DNA from: Lamellibrachia satsuma
Taxonomy: Eukaryota > Annelida > Polychaeta > Sabellida > Siboglinidae
NCBI GenBank assembly: GCA_033239005.1
Contig: BSQZ01000001.1
Location: 10,601,500-10,665,499, forward strand
Direction: 5' to 3'
Length of the DNA: 64,000 nt
Numbering within the stretch: the stretch's first letter is position 1; each line of letters opens with the position of its first letter. The translations under genes and the position numbers were made by a program. Below are positions 22,048 through 30,425 of the stretch, one piece after another. The notes beneath the pieces were generated by a model that saw only the letters and a program-made list of their open reading frames with translations, was not told the origin of the DNA and did not search any database.

Positions 22048-22839
22048 ATGGAACACGCACGCAAGATGGCCTTGGTAGATCCACGAATGTTGGACACGCT
22101 TCGATCACCCCCACCCCCGACGGATACCTTAGGTAAGAAGGTGCGAGCTCTCGATGACGAGATGACGGCCATCCTCGACAGAAAGGACCTCGACGACAGG
22201 ACCAAGGTCACATTGTATAATCAGGTGTTGCAACGGTATAACGTCTTGTCCGATAAACACGCCAAGGAACCGACACGAGTGATCTCGGTGAACGAGTCTG
22301 GGCCGGGGCCGGGGCCGGGGGCGGGGCCGGGGGAAGCTCCTGCTAACGAGATGGAAGCCGACGTCGTGGATACCGTTCCCAAGACCATGCAAGGCAAAGC
22401 CAGACGGTTGATGGAACGCATGAAAAGAAACATGTCTTGGACCGCTCGCGGCGAACTGATACACGAGGGTGTGCCCATCGCCGGAAGTAACGTGGTGGAT
22501 CTCGTGAACGATGTGTTGCGCAAGAGAAAGACCAATCCGACGGGATGGCAACCGTTTGCAAGACAACTCCGTGCCATGAACCTGCCCATGGAGTTGGTCG
22601 GTAACGTCGCCAGGAGAGACTACATACGCCAGGCACCGACACCGAGCACATCCACCACTCCAGGTCGTCGTCGAATGCCGGCTACTCCTCGCTCTGGTGG
22701 TGGTGCTAGCGCAAGAAGATCGCTCAGTTGGACACCCCTCGCTCGTCGACGCGGACAAATGGAACATTCCATGCTCACCCCACCTCCAGAACGTCAACGC
22801 AAGGCACTGACGTCATTGGCTAGTTGGGAAGACATTTAA
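22048..22839 (+). CDS. PX: PX-type conserved Polinton protein
   Basis: 263 aa of the conserved Polinton family usually left as PX. Visible blocks: LDDEMTAILDRKDL and KVTLYNQVLQRYNVL near residues 35-70; a Gly-Pro run at 84-94 (GC repeat at 22301-22335); VPKTMQGKARRLMERMK; WTARGELIHEGVPIAGSNVV; then LVNDVLRKRK and NPTGWQPFARQLRAMN. The Pro/Arg-rich tail is disordered. Role unknown; its place between core protein and integrase suggests a structural or DNA-associated virion protein. Confidence 0.75.
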   Translation: MEHARKMALVDPRMLDTLRSPPPPTDTLGKKVRALDDEMTAILDRKDLDDRTKVTLYNQVLQRYNVLSDKHAKEPTRVISVNESGPGPGPGAGPGEAPANEMEADVVDTVPKTMQGKARRLMERMKRNMSWTARGELIHEGVPIAGSNVVDLVNDVLRKRKTNPTGWQPFARQLRAMNLPMELVGNVARRDYIRQAPTPSTSTTPGRRRMPATPRSGGGASARRSLSWTPLARRRGQMEHSMLTPPPERQRKALTSLASWEDI

Positions 22840-22878
22840 GTCGTTGCAACACGCGTCCACAGCTCAGTGTGCACTGCG

Positions 22879-23022
22879 ATGTCGAACGATCCACAGGACA
22901 CGTACTACCGTTCCGTCGTCGTTACAGTATTTTGCGTTGGACTGTACTTGATTGCTGACGCCGTAGTGCGAAATCTTTACAACATTTGCTCTGCAGAGTA
23001 TGATCACAGTACTAGAATATAG
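22879..23022 (+). CDS. 47-aa single-pass membrane protein
   Basis: ATG at 22879 to TAG at 23020. One hydrophobic segment (VVVTVFCVGLYLIADAVV, residues 13-30) with a polar N-terminus. Overlaps the next small gene by 23 bp in another frame. The neighbouring genes are tightly packed and leave no room for non-coding DNA, which supports translation. Small membrane proteins at this position could act in virion membranes or exit. No family recognised. Confidence 0.5.
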   Translation: MSNDPQDTYYRSVVVTVFCVGLYLIADAVVRNLYNICSAEYDHSTRI

Positions 23023-23161
23023 ATCATTCGTCATCGTCTTGGGTGTGGTAGTGGGACTTCTGGTGTACGTCAGCGTACTCTTTCTTACTCGTCACGAACC
23101 GTGCTGCGCACCGTGCTGCGCAGTAAACATCACAACCGTCAGTCCTTCGGAACTCTTTTAA
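23000..23161 (+). CDS. 53-aa membrane protein with Cys-rich tail
   Basis: ATG at 23000, stop TAA at 23159 sharing its last A with the integrase ATG (TAATG). Hydrophobic segment FVIVLGVVVGLLVYVSVLFL at residues 10-29, then a CCAPCC cluster that could be palmitoylated. The TAATG overlap with the integrase is typical of coupled reinitiation. Unrecognised. Confidence 0.5.
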   Translation: MITVLEYRSFVIVLGVVVGLLVYVSVLFLTRHEPCCAPCCAVNITTVSPSELF

Positions 23162-24267
23162 TGGCACCGAAGAAAGAACGAGCACTTAGGACGGTCTACT
23201 TCGATCCGAAAAGGGTAGGTAGTTACGGCGGACCCGATGCCTTGCGACGCGTCACGCACATATCAAGAAAAAAGGTCGCGGAATGGTTGTCGGAACAGGA
23301 CGCCTATACCCTACACAAGCCGGCTAGACGTCGTTTCGAGAGACGACGCGTCATCGTGAGCGGTCTGCATCAGCAGTGGCAGGCCGATCTCGTCGATCTG
23401 TCGCATTTGAAAAAACACAACGACGGTATGACCTTTCTCCTCACGGTGATCGACGTCTTCTCGAAAGTGGCCTGGTGTGTTCCCATGAAGAACAAGTCCG
23501 CGGCGTCGTTGGTAGCGGCACTTGACAGCACGTTCAGCAAAGGCTGGCCAAAGGTGTTGCAGACAGACCAAGGAAAGGAATTTCTGAACAGATCCGTCCA
23601 GACTCTATTGAAGAAGCACAACATCCATCACTTCTCCACGCACAACGCGGAGACGAAGGCGTGCATCGTGGAAAGATTCAACAGGACGTTGAAGACACGC
23701 ATGTGGCGATACTTCACGAAACACCAGACGTGGCGATACATCAACATCCTTCAGGACCTGGTGCATTCGTACAACAACAGCTACCACCGCAGTATCGGCA
23801 TGGCTCCTTCACAGGTGAGTTACCGTAATCAGGAAAAGGTGTGGCAGCGACTGTACGGTCACGACGGTAAAGGCGTGCCCAAGTTGCGCGTGTCGGATCG
23901 CGTACGTATCAGCAAGTACAAAGGTAAGTTCGAAAAGGGGTACACGGCGAACTGGAGCGAAGAGATTTTCACGATACACGAGGTTCATCCCTCCGATCCA
24001 CCCGTGTATCGATTGAAGGACGATCTCGGCGAAGTGCTGGAAGGTACCTTCTACGAAATGGAGTTGCAGAAAGTGTTGGTATCCCCCGATAAACTGTTCT
24101 ACGTGCAAGAGGTCCTGGATCGTCGCAAGGTAGGTGGACGAAATCAAGTTTTCGTGAAATGGTTCGGCTACCCCTCCAAATTCAACAGCTGGATAGATGC
24201 CAAGGCACTGGTGCAGTCTACTATAAAGACTAGCCACGCGTTCGGTAAGACTCCATTCGAGACATGA
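23161..24267 (+). CDS. INT: retrovirus-like integrase with chromodomain
   Basis: 368 aa. The rve catalytic core shows WQADLVDLSH (first Asp), VLQTDQGKEF (second Asp) and IVERFNRTLK (Glu, about 35 residues on). A C-terminal chromodomain follows (FYVQEVLDRRKVGGRNQVFVKW-type residues 313-350, with the aromatic YV, W and W positions). It should cut the element ends and make the 6-bp staggered insertion seen at both borders. Start chosen at MAPKKERA because the 53-aa gene ends there; a longer frame from 23101 is open but would overlap that gene. Its stop overlaps the next ATG (ATGA). Confidence 0.95.
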   Translation: MAPKKERALRTVYFDPKRVGSYGGPDALRRVTHISRKKVAEWLSEQDAYTLHKPARRRFERRRVIVSGLHQQWQADLVDLSHLKKHNDGMTFLLTVIDVFSKVAWCVPMKNKSAASLVAALDSTFSKGWPKVLQTDQGKEFLNRSVQTLLKKHNIHHFSTHNAETKACIVERFNRTLKTRMWRYFTKHQTWRYINILQDLVHSYNNSYHRSIGMAPSQVSYRNQEKVWQRLYGHDGKGVPKLRVSDRVRISKYKGKFEKGYTANWSEEIFTIHEVHPSDPPVYRLKDDLGEVLEGTFYEMELQKVLVSPDKLFYVQEVLDRRKVGGRNQVFVKWFGYPSKFNSWIDAKALVQSTIKTSHAFGKTPFET

Positions 24268-24596
24268 CACATGACACGACAACACGAGATTTCACCGTCG
24301 TCGATCAGGAGGAACAAGAGGACGTAGTAGTAGAGGACAGTACTGACGCGCAGAACGTAGAGGACAGTAGCGGTAGCAGTAGCGGTAGTAGCACTCCTTG
24401 GCATCTGTTCGGTACCGCGTGTCCTAAAGAGGAAATAGTCTTTCTGTGTCAGGTGCTCGTCTTGTTTACGGTCATTCTAATAAGCATTTACAATCTGACC
24501 ACAGGTCACGAGAATTCTAATTTGTGGACGGCTCTGTTGAGTAGTTCTTTGGGTTACCTGCTTCCCAATCCCACGTTGAGACGTCATGGCGAGTGA
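24264..24596 (+). CDS. acidic membrane protein
   Basis: 110 aa. The acidic, Ser-rich N-terminus (VDQEEQEDVVVED) is followed by a transmembrane helix (IVFLCQVLVLFTVILISIYNL, about residues 58-78, 21 aa) and a short end with LLSSSLGYLLPNP. Proteins of this shape sit between integrase and penton genes in many animal Polintons. Overlaps both neighbours by a few bases. Role in the virion or host membrane unknown. Confidence 0.65.
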   Translation: MTHDTTTRDFTVVDQEEQEDVVVEDSTDAQNVEDSSGSSSGSSTPWHLFGTACPKEEIVFLCQVLVLFTVILISIYNLTTGHENSNLWTALLSSSLGYLLPNPTLRRHGE

Positions 24597-25494
24597 TTTC
24601 TACCTGACACTGCCTAGCAACGCATCCATGAAGATGTATCCCAACAATACGTTGGCTCATTACATCACAGACTTACCTCGACTTATCGATCTGACTGGCG
24701 AGTGGGAATGCGGGTTGGCAGAAATACAGTACCCGCATACGTGGTACAACTTAGGAACGCACGACACCTGGCTCTTCCTTAACGAGACTATTGCTGTGGG
24801 TCTAACCTCGAATGCAAGGATCAGTGCTGGATATTACAAGTCTCCCGCGATATTGATGGATCACGTCAACAAGGGACTGGACAGTATGGCGACGGATAAG
24901 ATACGAGCAAAGTTGACCTACAGCCCCGTCACTCAAAAAATGACGATGCACATGACACCAGGCACCGAGTTCACTGTACCTCACCGCAGTGCATTGGCAA
25001 GAATGTTAGGTTTCGACCCCACAGTGGTCACCAGTCCGCCATCGATCATGACAGCAGCGACAGCAACAGCAGAGACGATAACAACGGACGAGAATGTGGA
25101 AGGTGGAAGGAATCTCGGTCTCACACCGTCGGTCACCGTGTTTTTACCACCCAAAGACACTCCCGATGGTCCTTATACCTACCGTAAAGAAGCCGAACAC
25201 GTGGTGCAGATGAATCAAGGGTTCGATACCATATACGTTTACACAGACGTCGTGGAGTCTCGTATAGTAGGTGACACTGTCGCACCTTTGTTGCGAGCCC
25301 TTCCGGTTGTCGGAAGTCACGGCGAAACGGTATCCGACAGGTTCACTAACATTCACTACGCGCCTCTGTTGTACTCGCACTTCAAGTCGATTGAAATCGA
25401 TATAAGGGACGACACAGGACGACGCGTGCCATTCGAGTACGGTAGAGTGACCGTGACACTTCATTTTCGACGGCGCAGGATCGGACTGTTCTGA
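24586..25494 (+). CDS. PY: penton-like minor capsid protein (single jelly roll)
   Basis: 302 aa, the Polinton minor capsid (penton) family. Starts with DFYLTLPSNASMKMYPNNT and continues with FQ-rich strands around LTGEWECGLAEIQYPHTWYN, an early signature of this family. It ends with HYAPLLYSHFKSIEIDIRDD and VTVTLHFRRR. It should form the five-fold vertices with the major capsid protein. A Thr/Ala-rich insert at residues 150-165 comes from an ACAGCA-type repeat. Lies 2 bp before the pVI-like gene. Confidence 0.85.
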   Translation: MASDFYLTLPSNASMKMYPNNTLAHYITDLPRLIDLTGEWECGLAEIQYPHTWYNLGTHDTWLFLNETIAVGLTSNARISAGYYKSPAILMDHVNKGLDSMATDKIRAKLTYSPVTQKMTMHMTPGTEFTVPHRSALARMLGFDPTVVTSPPSIMTAATATAETITTDENVEGGRNLGLTPSVTVFLPPKDTPDGPYTYRKEAEHVVQMNQGFDTIYVYTDVVESRIVGDTVAPLLRALPVVGSHGETVSDRFTNIHYAPLLYSHFKSIEIDIRDDTGRRVPFEYGRVTVTLHFRRRRIGLF

Positions 25495-25496
25495 AG

Positions 25497-25910
25497 ATGA
25501 ATTACAACGAGTATTACGCACGTCAGGCAGGTGGTGCGCTGCCCTACTTTGCTGGTGCTCAATATCAGCGGGGACACGGACTAGGTAGTCTGTTCACCGG
25601 TCTGCTGCGCAGCGCCATGCCACTCATCAAGAGAGGTGCCGTTGCGTTGGGAAGGGGAGCGTTGAAGACCGGCGTGCGCATAGCCGACGACGTCATGTCT
25701 GGACAGAGCATAAAAAAGGCAACCAAACGACGTGTCACAGATGCCGGTAGGAATCTGATGCGTATGGTTCCTGGCGTACGACCTCGTAAACGTATAAAAC
25801 GCGCGCCGGCAAAGAAAGGAGTCACTTTAGCAAAGAGACGACGCAAGAGACAGACGTCTACGAAACGCGAGGCCGACATATTCGACGACGACGATGGCAT
25901 TCGTACATAA
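25497..25910 (+). CDS. pVI-like minor capsid/core protein
   Basis: 137 aa. Begins with Tyr/Gln-rich NYNEYYARQ, then YFAGAQYQRGHGLGSLF, an amphipathic LLRSAMPLIKRGAVALG, and a long Lys/Arg-rich tail (RKRIKRAPAKK, KRRRKRQTSTKR). The acidic end is FDDDD. This matches the Polinton protein compared with adenovirus pVI, which lines the inside of the capsid and disrupts membranes. The tail may be trimmed by the element's protease. Overlaps the start of the capsid gene by 17 bp. Confidence 0.75.
   Translation: MNYNEYYARQAGGALPYFAGAQYQRGHGLGSLFTGLLRSAMPLIKRGAVALGRGALKTGVRIADDVMSGQSIKKATKRRVTDAGRNLMRMVPGVRPRKRIKRAPAKKGVTLAKRRRKRQTSTKREADIFDDDDGIRT
25793..25799 (+). promoter_or_regulatory. possible TATA box before the major capsid gene
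   Basis: TATAAAA about 95 bp before the capsid ATG, inside the pVI-like gene; the bases also encode Ile-Lys in a basic run, so chance is possible. Confidence 0.3.
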
Positions 25911-27209
25911 ACAGTCGTGTGAAGGGGTCAAGACCGAGCTGGATCTCTTTACCGTACCCCCACTCAGACCAGCATCATCGACAGTCACGTAGTGGAACAT
26001 CAGCCTGTGTCCTCTCTGGACTCGGGTGGACCGATAGAATTCCTCATACCCGGATCGGGAGACGATGACCTGGATCTCGCCAACACGATACTGCACGTGC
26101 AAGCGAAGGTGACACGAGCCAACGGGGACGATATCGACTTGGTCGATCCCGTGGCACCGGTGAATAACTGGATGCATGCACTGATCAGTCAAGCCGACGT
26201 CTCCCTGAACGGTACGCTCGTGACCCCTTCGACCAACACGTATGCGTATCGCGCCTACATAGAGACGCTGCTCAGCTACGGTCCCGATGCCAAGGACACG
26301 CAACTGACGAGTCAGCTGTGGCACAAGGACACGGCCACTCGCATGGACGCCTGCGAGATAGCCAACGGACCCGCAGCTAACGAAGGGTTCGTAGCTCGAC
26401 GACAGAACATCCTGAGGAGCCGTGTTGTCGATATGATGGGTCGTCTCCACGTGGACCTCTTTCTGCAGGATAAATTCCTCATCAACGGCGTCGACGTCAA
26501 GATACGACTGGTGCGTAGCAAACCTGCTTTTGCACTCATGGCTGGTGGAGCAAACCCCGATTACAAGATACAAATAGTCAATGCCTGCTTGTTTGCAAAG
26601 AAAGTCACCGTGAATCCCACCGTGCAGATAGCACACGTCAAGGCTATGGAGAAGAGTACGGTCAAGTATCCGATGCGGTCCGTCGAGTGCAAGGTGTACT
26701 CCATTCCTGCCGGCACTCGCTCGCACACGTACGAGAACCTGTTCCTCGGTACCCTGCCGAAACGTCTGGTGCTGGGCTGCGTCGACAACGATGCCTACAA
26801 CGGAGCGTACGCTAAGAATCCCTTCCACGCCAAGAACAACGCCATCAGCTTCCTCGCGGTGTACGTCGACGGACGACAGATACCCTCCAAACCTTTCCAG
26901 CCGAATTTCGAAGACAACCTCTTTGTCAGAAGCTACATGAGTCTGTTCTCGTCGACCGGTAAGTTGTGGCAGGACGAAGGGAACGGACTGACTCGCAGCG
27001 ACTACCGACACGGCTACACCTTCTTCGGTTTCGACCTGACCCCTGATCAGTGCGACGGTCCCTGCTTCCATCTGCTACAAAAGGGCAACCTGCGCATAGA
27101 AGTTCATTTCCGCAATGCGCTGCTGAACACCGTGAACGTCGTCGCCTACGCCGAACTCGAGTCCGTGCTGGAAATCGACAAGAATCGCAACGTCATCTAC
27201 GACTACTAA
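25894..27209 (+). CDS. MCP: major capsid protein, double jelly roll (one frameshift)
   Basis: About 438 codons in two frames. The N-terminal MAFVHKQSCEGVKTELDLF opens at 25894. After the C run at 25957-25961 the family sequence continues in the next frame (TQTSIIDSHVVEHQP...) to 27209. The first frame would stop at 25989. Later landmarks: GGPIEFLIPG, NNWMHALISQADVSLNG, LLSYG, FLINGVDVKIRLVR, PFQPNFEDN and GYTFFGFDLTPD. The protein is the hexon-like major capsid of Polintons and adintoviruses and would form the trimeric shell. A one-base change in a homopolymer could be real decay or a sequencing error. The rest is intact, and the protease follows after 1 bp. Confidence 0.9.
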
Positions 27210-27210
27210 A

Positions 27211-27699
27211 ATGGACACCCTGCAGATCGCTAGACTACTGGCGGTGGACCCGTGCACCAGAACTATATTTCGCGGCGTCGTACCCAGAGACGGACTACCC
27301 ACTACGATAGACGGCACTCTACCCGCAGCCTTCGTGTGCAACACCGACAACGGCGACGAACCAGGCGAACATTGGATAGCGCTGTACCTGGACGCCGACG
27401 GACGCGGCGAATACTTCTGCTCGTACGGACTGCCGCCTCGTTACGCAGCGTTCCGCACCTTCCTGAACAAACACTGTTCCGAATGGACTCATAATACCCA
27501 GAGACTTCAGAGTCCTCTGTCTAACGTTTGCGGACAATATTGTGTTGCTTATGTCATGTTTCGTTGTAAAGGTTCTTCTATGAAGAGTTTCGTAAACATG
27601 TTCCACACTAATCTGGTCAATAACGATGTTGAAGTGTTCGATTGGATGAGACTATTGAAAAAGGGTATACCCTACTATCGTGTATCTTACAGAGACTGA
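27211..27699 (+). CDS. PRO: adenain-like cysteine protease
   Basis: 162 aa, C5/C48 (adenain/Ulp1) family. Catalytic His in GEHWIALYL near residue 52, and Cys in NVCGQYCVAYV near residues 105-112, preceded by the Gln-bearing TQRLQSPLS. It would mature capsid and core proteins. Where the family normally has an acid (in B's copy YFDSFGMPP), this copy reads YFCSYGLPP, with Cys in place of Asp, so activity is uncertain. Last gene of the late unit. Confidence 0.85.
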   Translation: MDTLQIARLLAVDPCTRTIFRGVVPRDGLPTTIDGTLPAAFVCNTDNGDEPGEHWIALYLDADGRGEYFCSYGLPPRYAAFRTFLNKHCSEWTHNTQRLQSPLSNVCGQYCVAYVMFRCKGSSMKSFVNMFHTNLVNNDVEVFDWMRLLKKGIPYYRVSYRD

Positions 27700-27831
27700 T
27701 GATATATTCGGCACCTGTTCGGTAGTTAATGATTGCCGCGTATTTGATTGGCTTAAAACAGCTGCGATATTGTGGTACACTGTATTATCGCTCATAGTAG
27801 CAGCAGCAGTACACCACATCATCATCGTTCG
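27700..27831 (+). other. 3' region after the protease
   Basis: No gene with an ATG start. A short hydrophobic open stretch (LKTAAILWYTVLSLIVAAAV) is visible around 27745-27810 but it has no ATG in frame after the protease stop. Confidence 0.4.
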
Positions 27832-27986
27832 AGCCTCTGGCGAGGTGGTGCACCACCCGTAAGCTCGCGACCTCTGGCGTGATGGTAAACATCCGCAAGT
27901 CGCCTCGTCGTCGTCCTCGAGCCTCTGGCGCGGTGGAAACACCCCTAAGCTCACGACCTCTGGCGCGATGGTCAACATACGCAAGT
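27832..27986 (+). repeat. 3'-UTR hairpin repeats, right unit
   Basis: Four units of about 35-40 bp with the frame GACCTCTGGCG, then a variable stem-loop, then CGCAAGTC or TAAGCTC. The inner stems differ between copies but stay paired (GGTGG/CCACC, GAT/ATC, GGTG/CACC). Related to the array at 15585-15790. Confidence 0.75.
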
Positions 27987-28075
27987 CGATTCATATATAT
28001 TCATCGTAGTTGTAGTTGTAGTGATATTACACGCTACCACGCTTGATGTATCGCCATGCTGCTTGTATTATACTC

Positions 28076-28081
28076 AATAAA
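28076..28081 (+). terminator. poly(A) signal of the late unit
   Basis: AATAAA in ACTCAATAAAATACG, 380 bp after the protease stop. Confidence 0.6.
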
Positions 28082-28250
28082 ATACGTGTGCACTCGTACC
28101 CTATCGTGTTGCGTTGATTTCTCGTCTCCATTAGTCCCCTTTGATAGTTGATATAATTAACAACCCTATTATTAATTACTAATGACCCTATAATTACTAC
28201 GTATGATTCGTCACGGTCACTACCCGGTCATAGATCAACACACACACACA

Positions 28251-28417
28251 AGGTTATGACCGTTAGGGTTATCTCCAGTCGCTAGGGGGCGCTCGTGGTG
28301 GATGTAGGTCACCGCTAGGGGGCGCTGAGGCTACCCAGAAGCCTCTATACCGGAAGTTACATGGGCTGCTCTTTATGGGCTGCTCTTTTGATGTTTCATT
28401 AGCACACTATAACTACT
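28251..28417 (-). repeat. Polinton A right terminal inverted repeat
   Basis: Reverse complement of 10162-10328. Followed by the target duplication CACAAG (28418-28423). Confidence 0.96.
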
Positions 28418-28423
28418 CACAAG

Positions 28424-29281
28424 AATTCAGACAGAAATTGTAAAGTGTCATTATAGAAAGCAGACATGTAATCTGACAGTGTTCAACTGGGTAGATGACG
28501 ATTAGTTAGTTTCCTTTGTAGCTAGCTAGACATTGCATGGGTGAAATGCATTTTACTTAAATATTTAAATACTTTTAAACAGTTTTTGTAACTGCATTTG
28601 CACTTAATCACAATGAAAGTATTTGTATATTTTAAATATTTCCATAAAGAATTTGAAATGTAAACAGCAACAGTAGGCTTCTGTTGCACTATAGTCTATA
28701 CTGTCTTTTGGTCGTGTTTCTCCCATGCATCTAACCCCCCCAGGCTTAGCCTTACGCTTGCTGCTTGCTCTCTAGGCATTTAGAACACACGAGTATGAGA
28801 CTTATTATGACTGTCAATAAATAATTTAAATTATTTTCTTGAATAATTTTGCCTAGTACATACGCCATGGCCCATGTTATAAGGTTGCAGTATATCCTGT
28901 AGCACTTACTGAGTTATTGTTATTTGTTCTGAGTACGGCCACGTATTGACGGTACGTATGATCACGTCGAATATAAATCGGCGGATTGGAAAACACTCGT
29001 AATTATATCAAACTATTAACACTTACTCGCACTTTATTGTATTCATACATTTCGATTTACTGTGGGTCATATATATGCTGACGTTGGAGCACAGCTGTGC
29101 TTATTGGGGTGGAACTATATTGTAATCGTAGTGATAAGTCACAATGGTAACGGTAATCCAATTTACTAACCTGGTTTCGGCTCGTCGCTTCCTACGCATC
29201 GCTCTGCCCTCTGATATCTGACGTTTCCTTGTCGCAGAATAGTCTGTAGATGCATGCATGGTCATATGCGAAAAAAAAGAT
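28424..29281. other. right part of the TTAA transposon, no gene seen
   Basis: Continuation of the DNA before 10156. AT-rich, no coding domain or repeat of note. Confidence 0.55.
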
Positions 29282-29551
29282 CTAAGATGGAACGGTGTCT
29301 TTGACCAAGAATGACATCTTGATGCTCACCGTCTGTCCAGTCTTTTGTCTTGTAATCTGCATCGCAAAAGTGGTCACTCGCAGAGCCTGCGGCTGGCGGA
29401 CATGGCAATTTCCGCATTTGTAACCACCTTTTCCGCTGCAAATTCTTCCTCGGAAGTCGATCAACAGTTTTTTCCTTGCATTTGTAGTACTAGTTGATAT
29501 ATCCAGGAGCCATCCAGTGCACACCAGTTTTCTTTTTATTCGATTTTCCAT
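29282..29551 (-). CDS. 89-aa open frame at the transposon right end
   Basis: ATG-started frame reading inward from the right inverted repeat of the TTAA transposon. Basic, with a KCGNCH pair (C-x2-C) and another Cys upstream. I recognise no family. Its position is where a transposase or accessory first exon would sit, but the downstream continuation is interrupted by Polinton A's host sequence. It may be a relic or chance. Confidence 0.25.
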   Translation of the reverse strand: MENRIKRKLVCTGWLLDISTSTTNARKKLLIDFRGRICSGKGGYKCGNCHVRQPQALRVTTFAMQITRQKTGQTVSIKMSFLVKDTVPS

Positions 29552-29601
29552 GCGTTTCGGCCGTTTTTTCGAGAGGTTTTTACTGTGTGAATGCGGTGCC
29601 A

Positions 29602-29798
29602 GGAGCTCGTACTCAAACCACTCTGCCGCTGAGCCCCCCGCAGAGCAATATGGCGCCGCCCAGCGAAGATAATGGCAAAGTTAAAAAGGATATTACAAAA
29701 TTACCGTGGCGTTGCGCCCATCATATAAGGGTGATATATACTGTAAATGGTATGTTATTATGTTTGGGCTATGGTTGTTCAAGTGCTTCACCCCCCCT
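29602..29798 (-). repeat. TTAA transposon right inverted repeat
   Basis: Partner of 3794-3990. Ends GTGCTTCACCCCCCCT, then target TTAA. Confidence 0.7.
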
Positions 29799-29881
29799 TT
29801 AACTGCCTATTTAAGCACCCCCCCAAATGGCACCACTGAACGGGAACCCAACCAAACTGTGCTGAACACTACTTTATAAAA
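29799..29881 (+). repeat. Polinton B left inverted repeat, inner part
   Basis: Resumes the repeat cut at 3793: CTGCCTATTTAAGCACCCC, then CCAAATGGCACCACTGAACG, then CAAACTGTGCTGAACACTAC. It matches the reverse complement of 42234-42320. Confidence 0.85.
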
Positions 29882-29911
29882 CACCACTAACAGAGTCCTT
29901 ATAAGAGACCA

Positions 29912-30310
29912 TTATACTCTATTAAATAAACTAAACCACAATCCTGTCATATGCCCTAATAATGGAGACTTTTTCATATAATTAGTTGATCTTGGCCAAT
30001 AATAACAATACCCCCTATCTTTTTTGTGGCATAAATAAAATCGGCCGTATGCATCATGGAGTACTGAATGGGTGTGGCAACACTTGATACTGCCAAGCGC
30101 CCACTCTAAAATACTAGTAAGGCGGCCATTATTAGGGCCAATTAATCCCATACTATAATCATTAGCTTTTATAATGTCCTCCAAATCTAAATCTGCACCA
30201 AAATTCTTTAAATATAAATATTTATAAGCTAAAGCAGATTTTTCTATAACACTACTATCTTTGTTAGAATAAAATTTAATATACTTTATAACTTCTTTTG
30301 GATCTGTCAT
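29912..30310 (-). CDS. 132-aa Polinton B protein with HDAYG motif
   Basis: Starts MTDPKEVIKYIKFYSNKD. The second half has MGLIGPNNGRLTSILEWALG, then CCHTHSVLHDAYGRFYLCH and GYCYYWPRS. A Gly-rich loop followed by Cys residues and His-Asp-x-x-Tyr resembles the calcium-loop and active-site layout of phospholipase A2 domains used by some small viruses to breach endosomes. The similarity is only motif-level and may be chance. The gene has the B gene-start motif and is intact. It is the last gene before the left end. Confidence 0.5.
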   Translation of the reverse strand: MTDPKEVIKYIKFYSNKDSSVIEKSALAYKYLYLKNFGADLDLEDIIKANDYSMGLIGPNNGRLTSILEWALGSIKCCHTHSVLHDAYGRFYLCHKKDRGYCYYWPRSTNYMKKSPLLGHMTGLWFSLFNRV

Positions 30311-30326
30311 TATACTATAGGATTAG
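30311..30326 (-). promoter_or_regulatory. gene-start motif, HDAYG gene
   Basis: Coding strand CTAATCCTATAGTATA ends at the ATG (30310). Confidence 0.7.
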
Positions 30327-30425
30327 TTATTAATTAGTATAAACACTAACAAACTTCTAGTTCTAGAGTATAAAATTATACTCTAGAGCGTTAATTAATA
30401 AACTCACTTATAAAACACACAACTA

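Noticed and set aside
27680..27862. Small membrane protein after the A protease
   Set aside because: Open frame starts with GTG only and has no ATG; probably 3' untranslated sequence.
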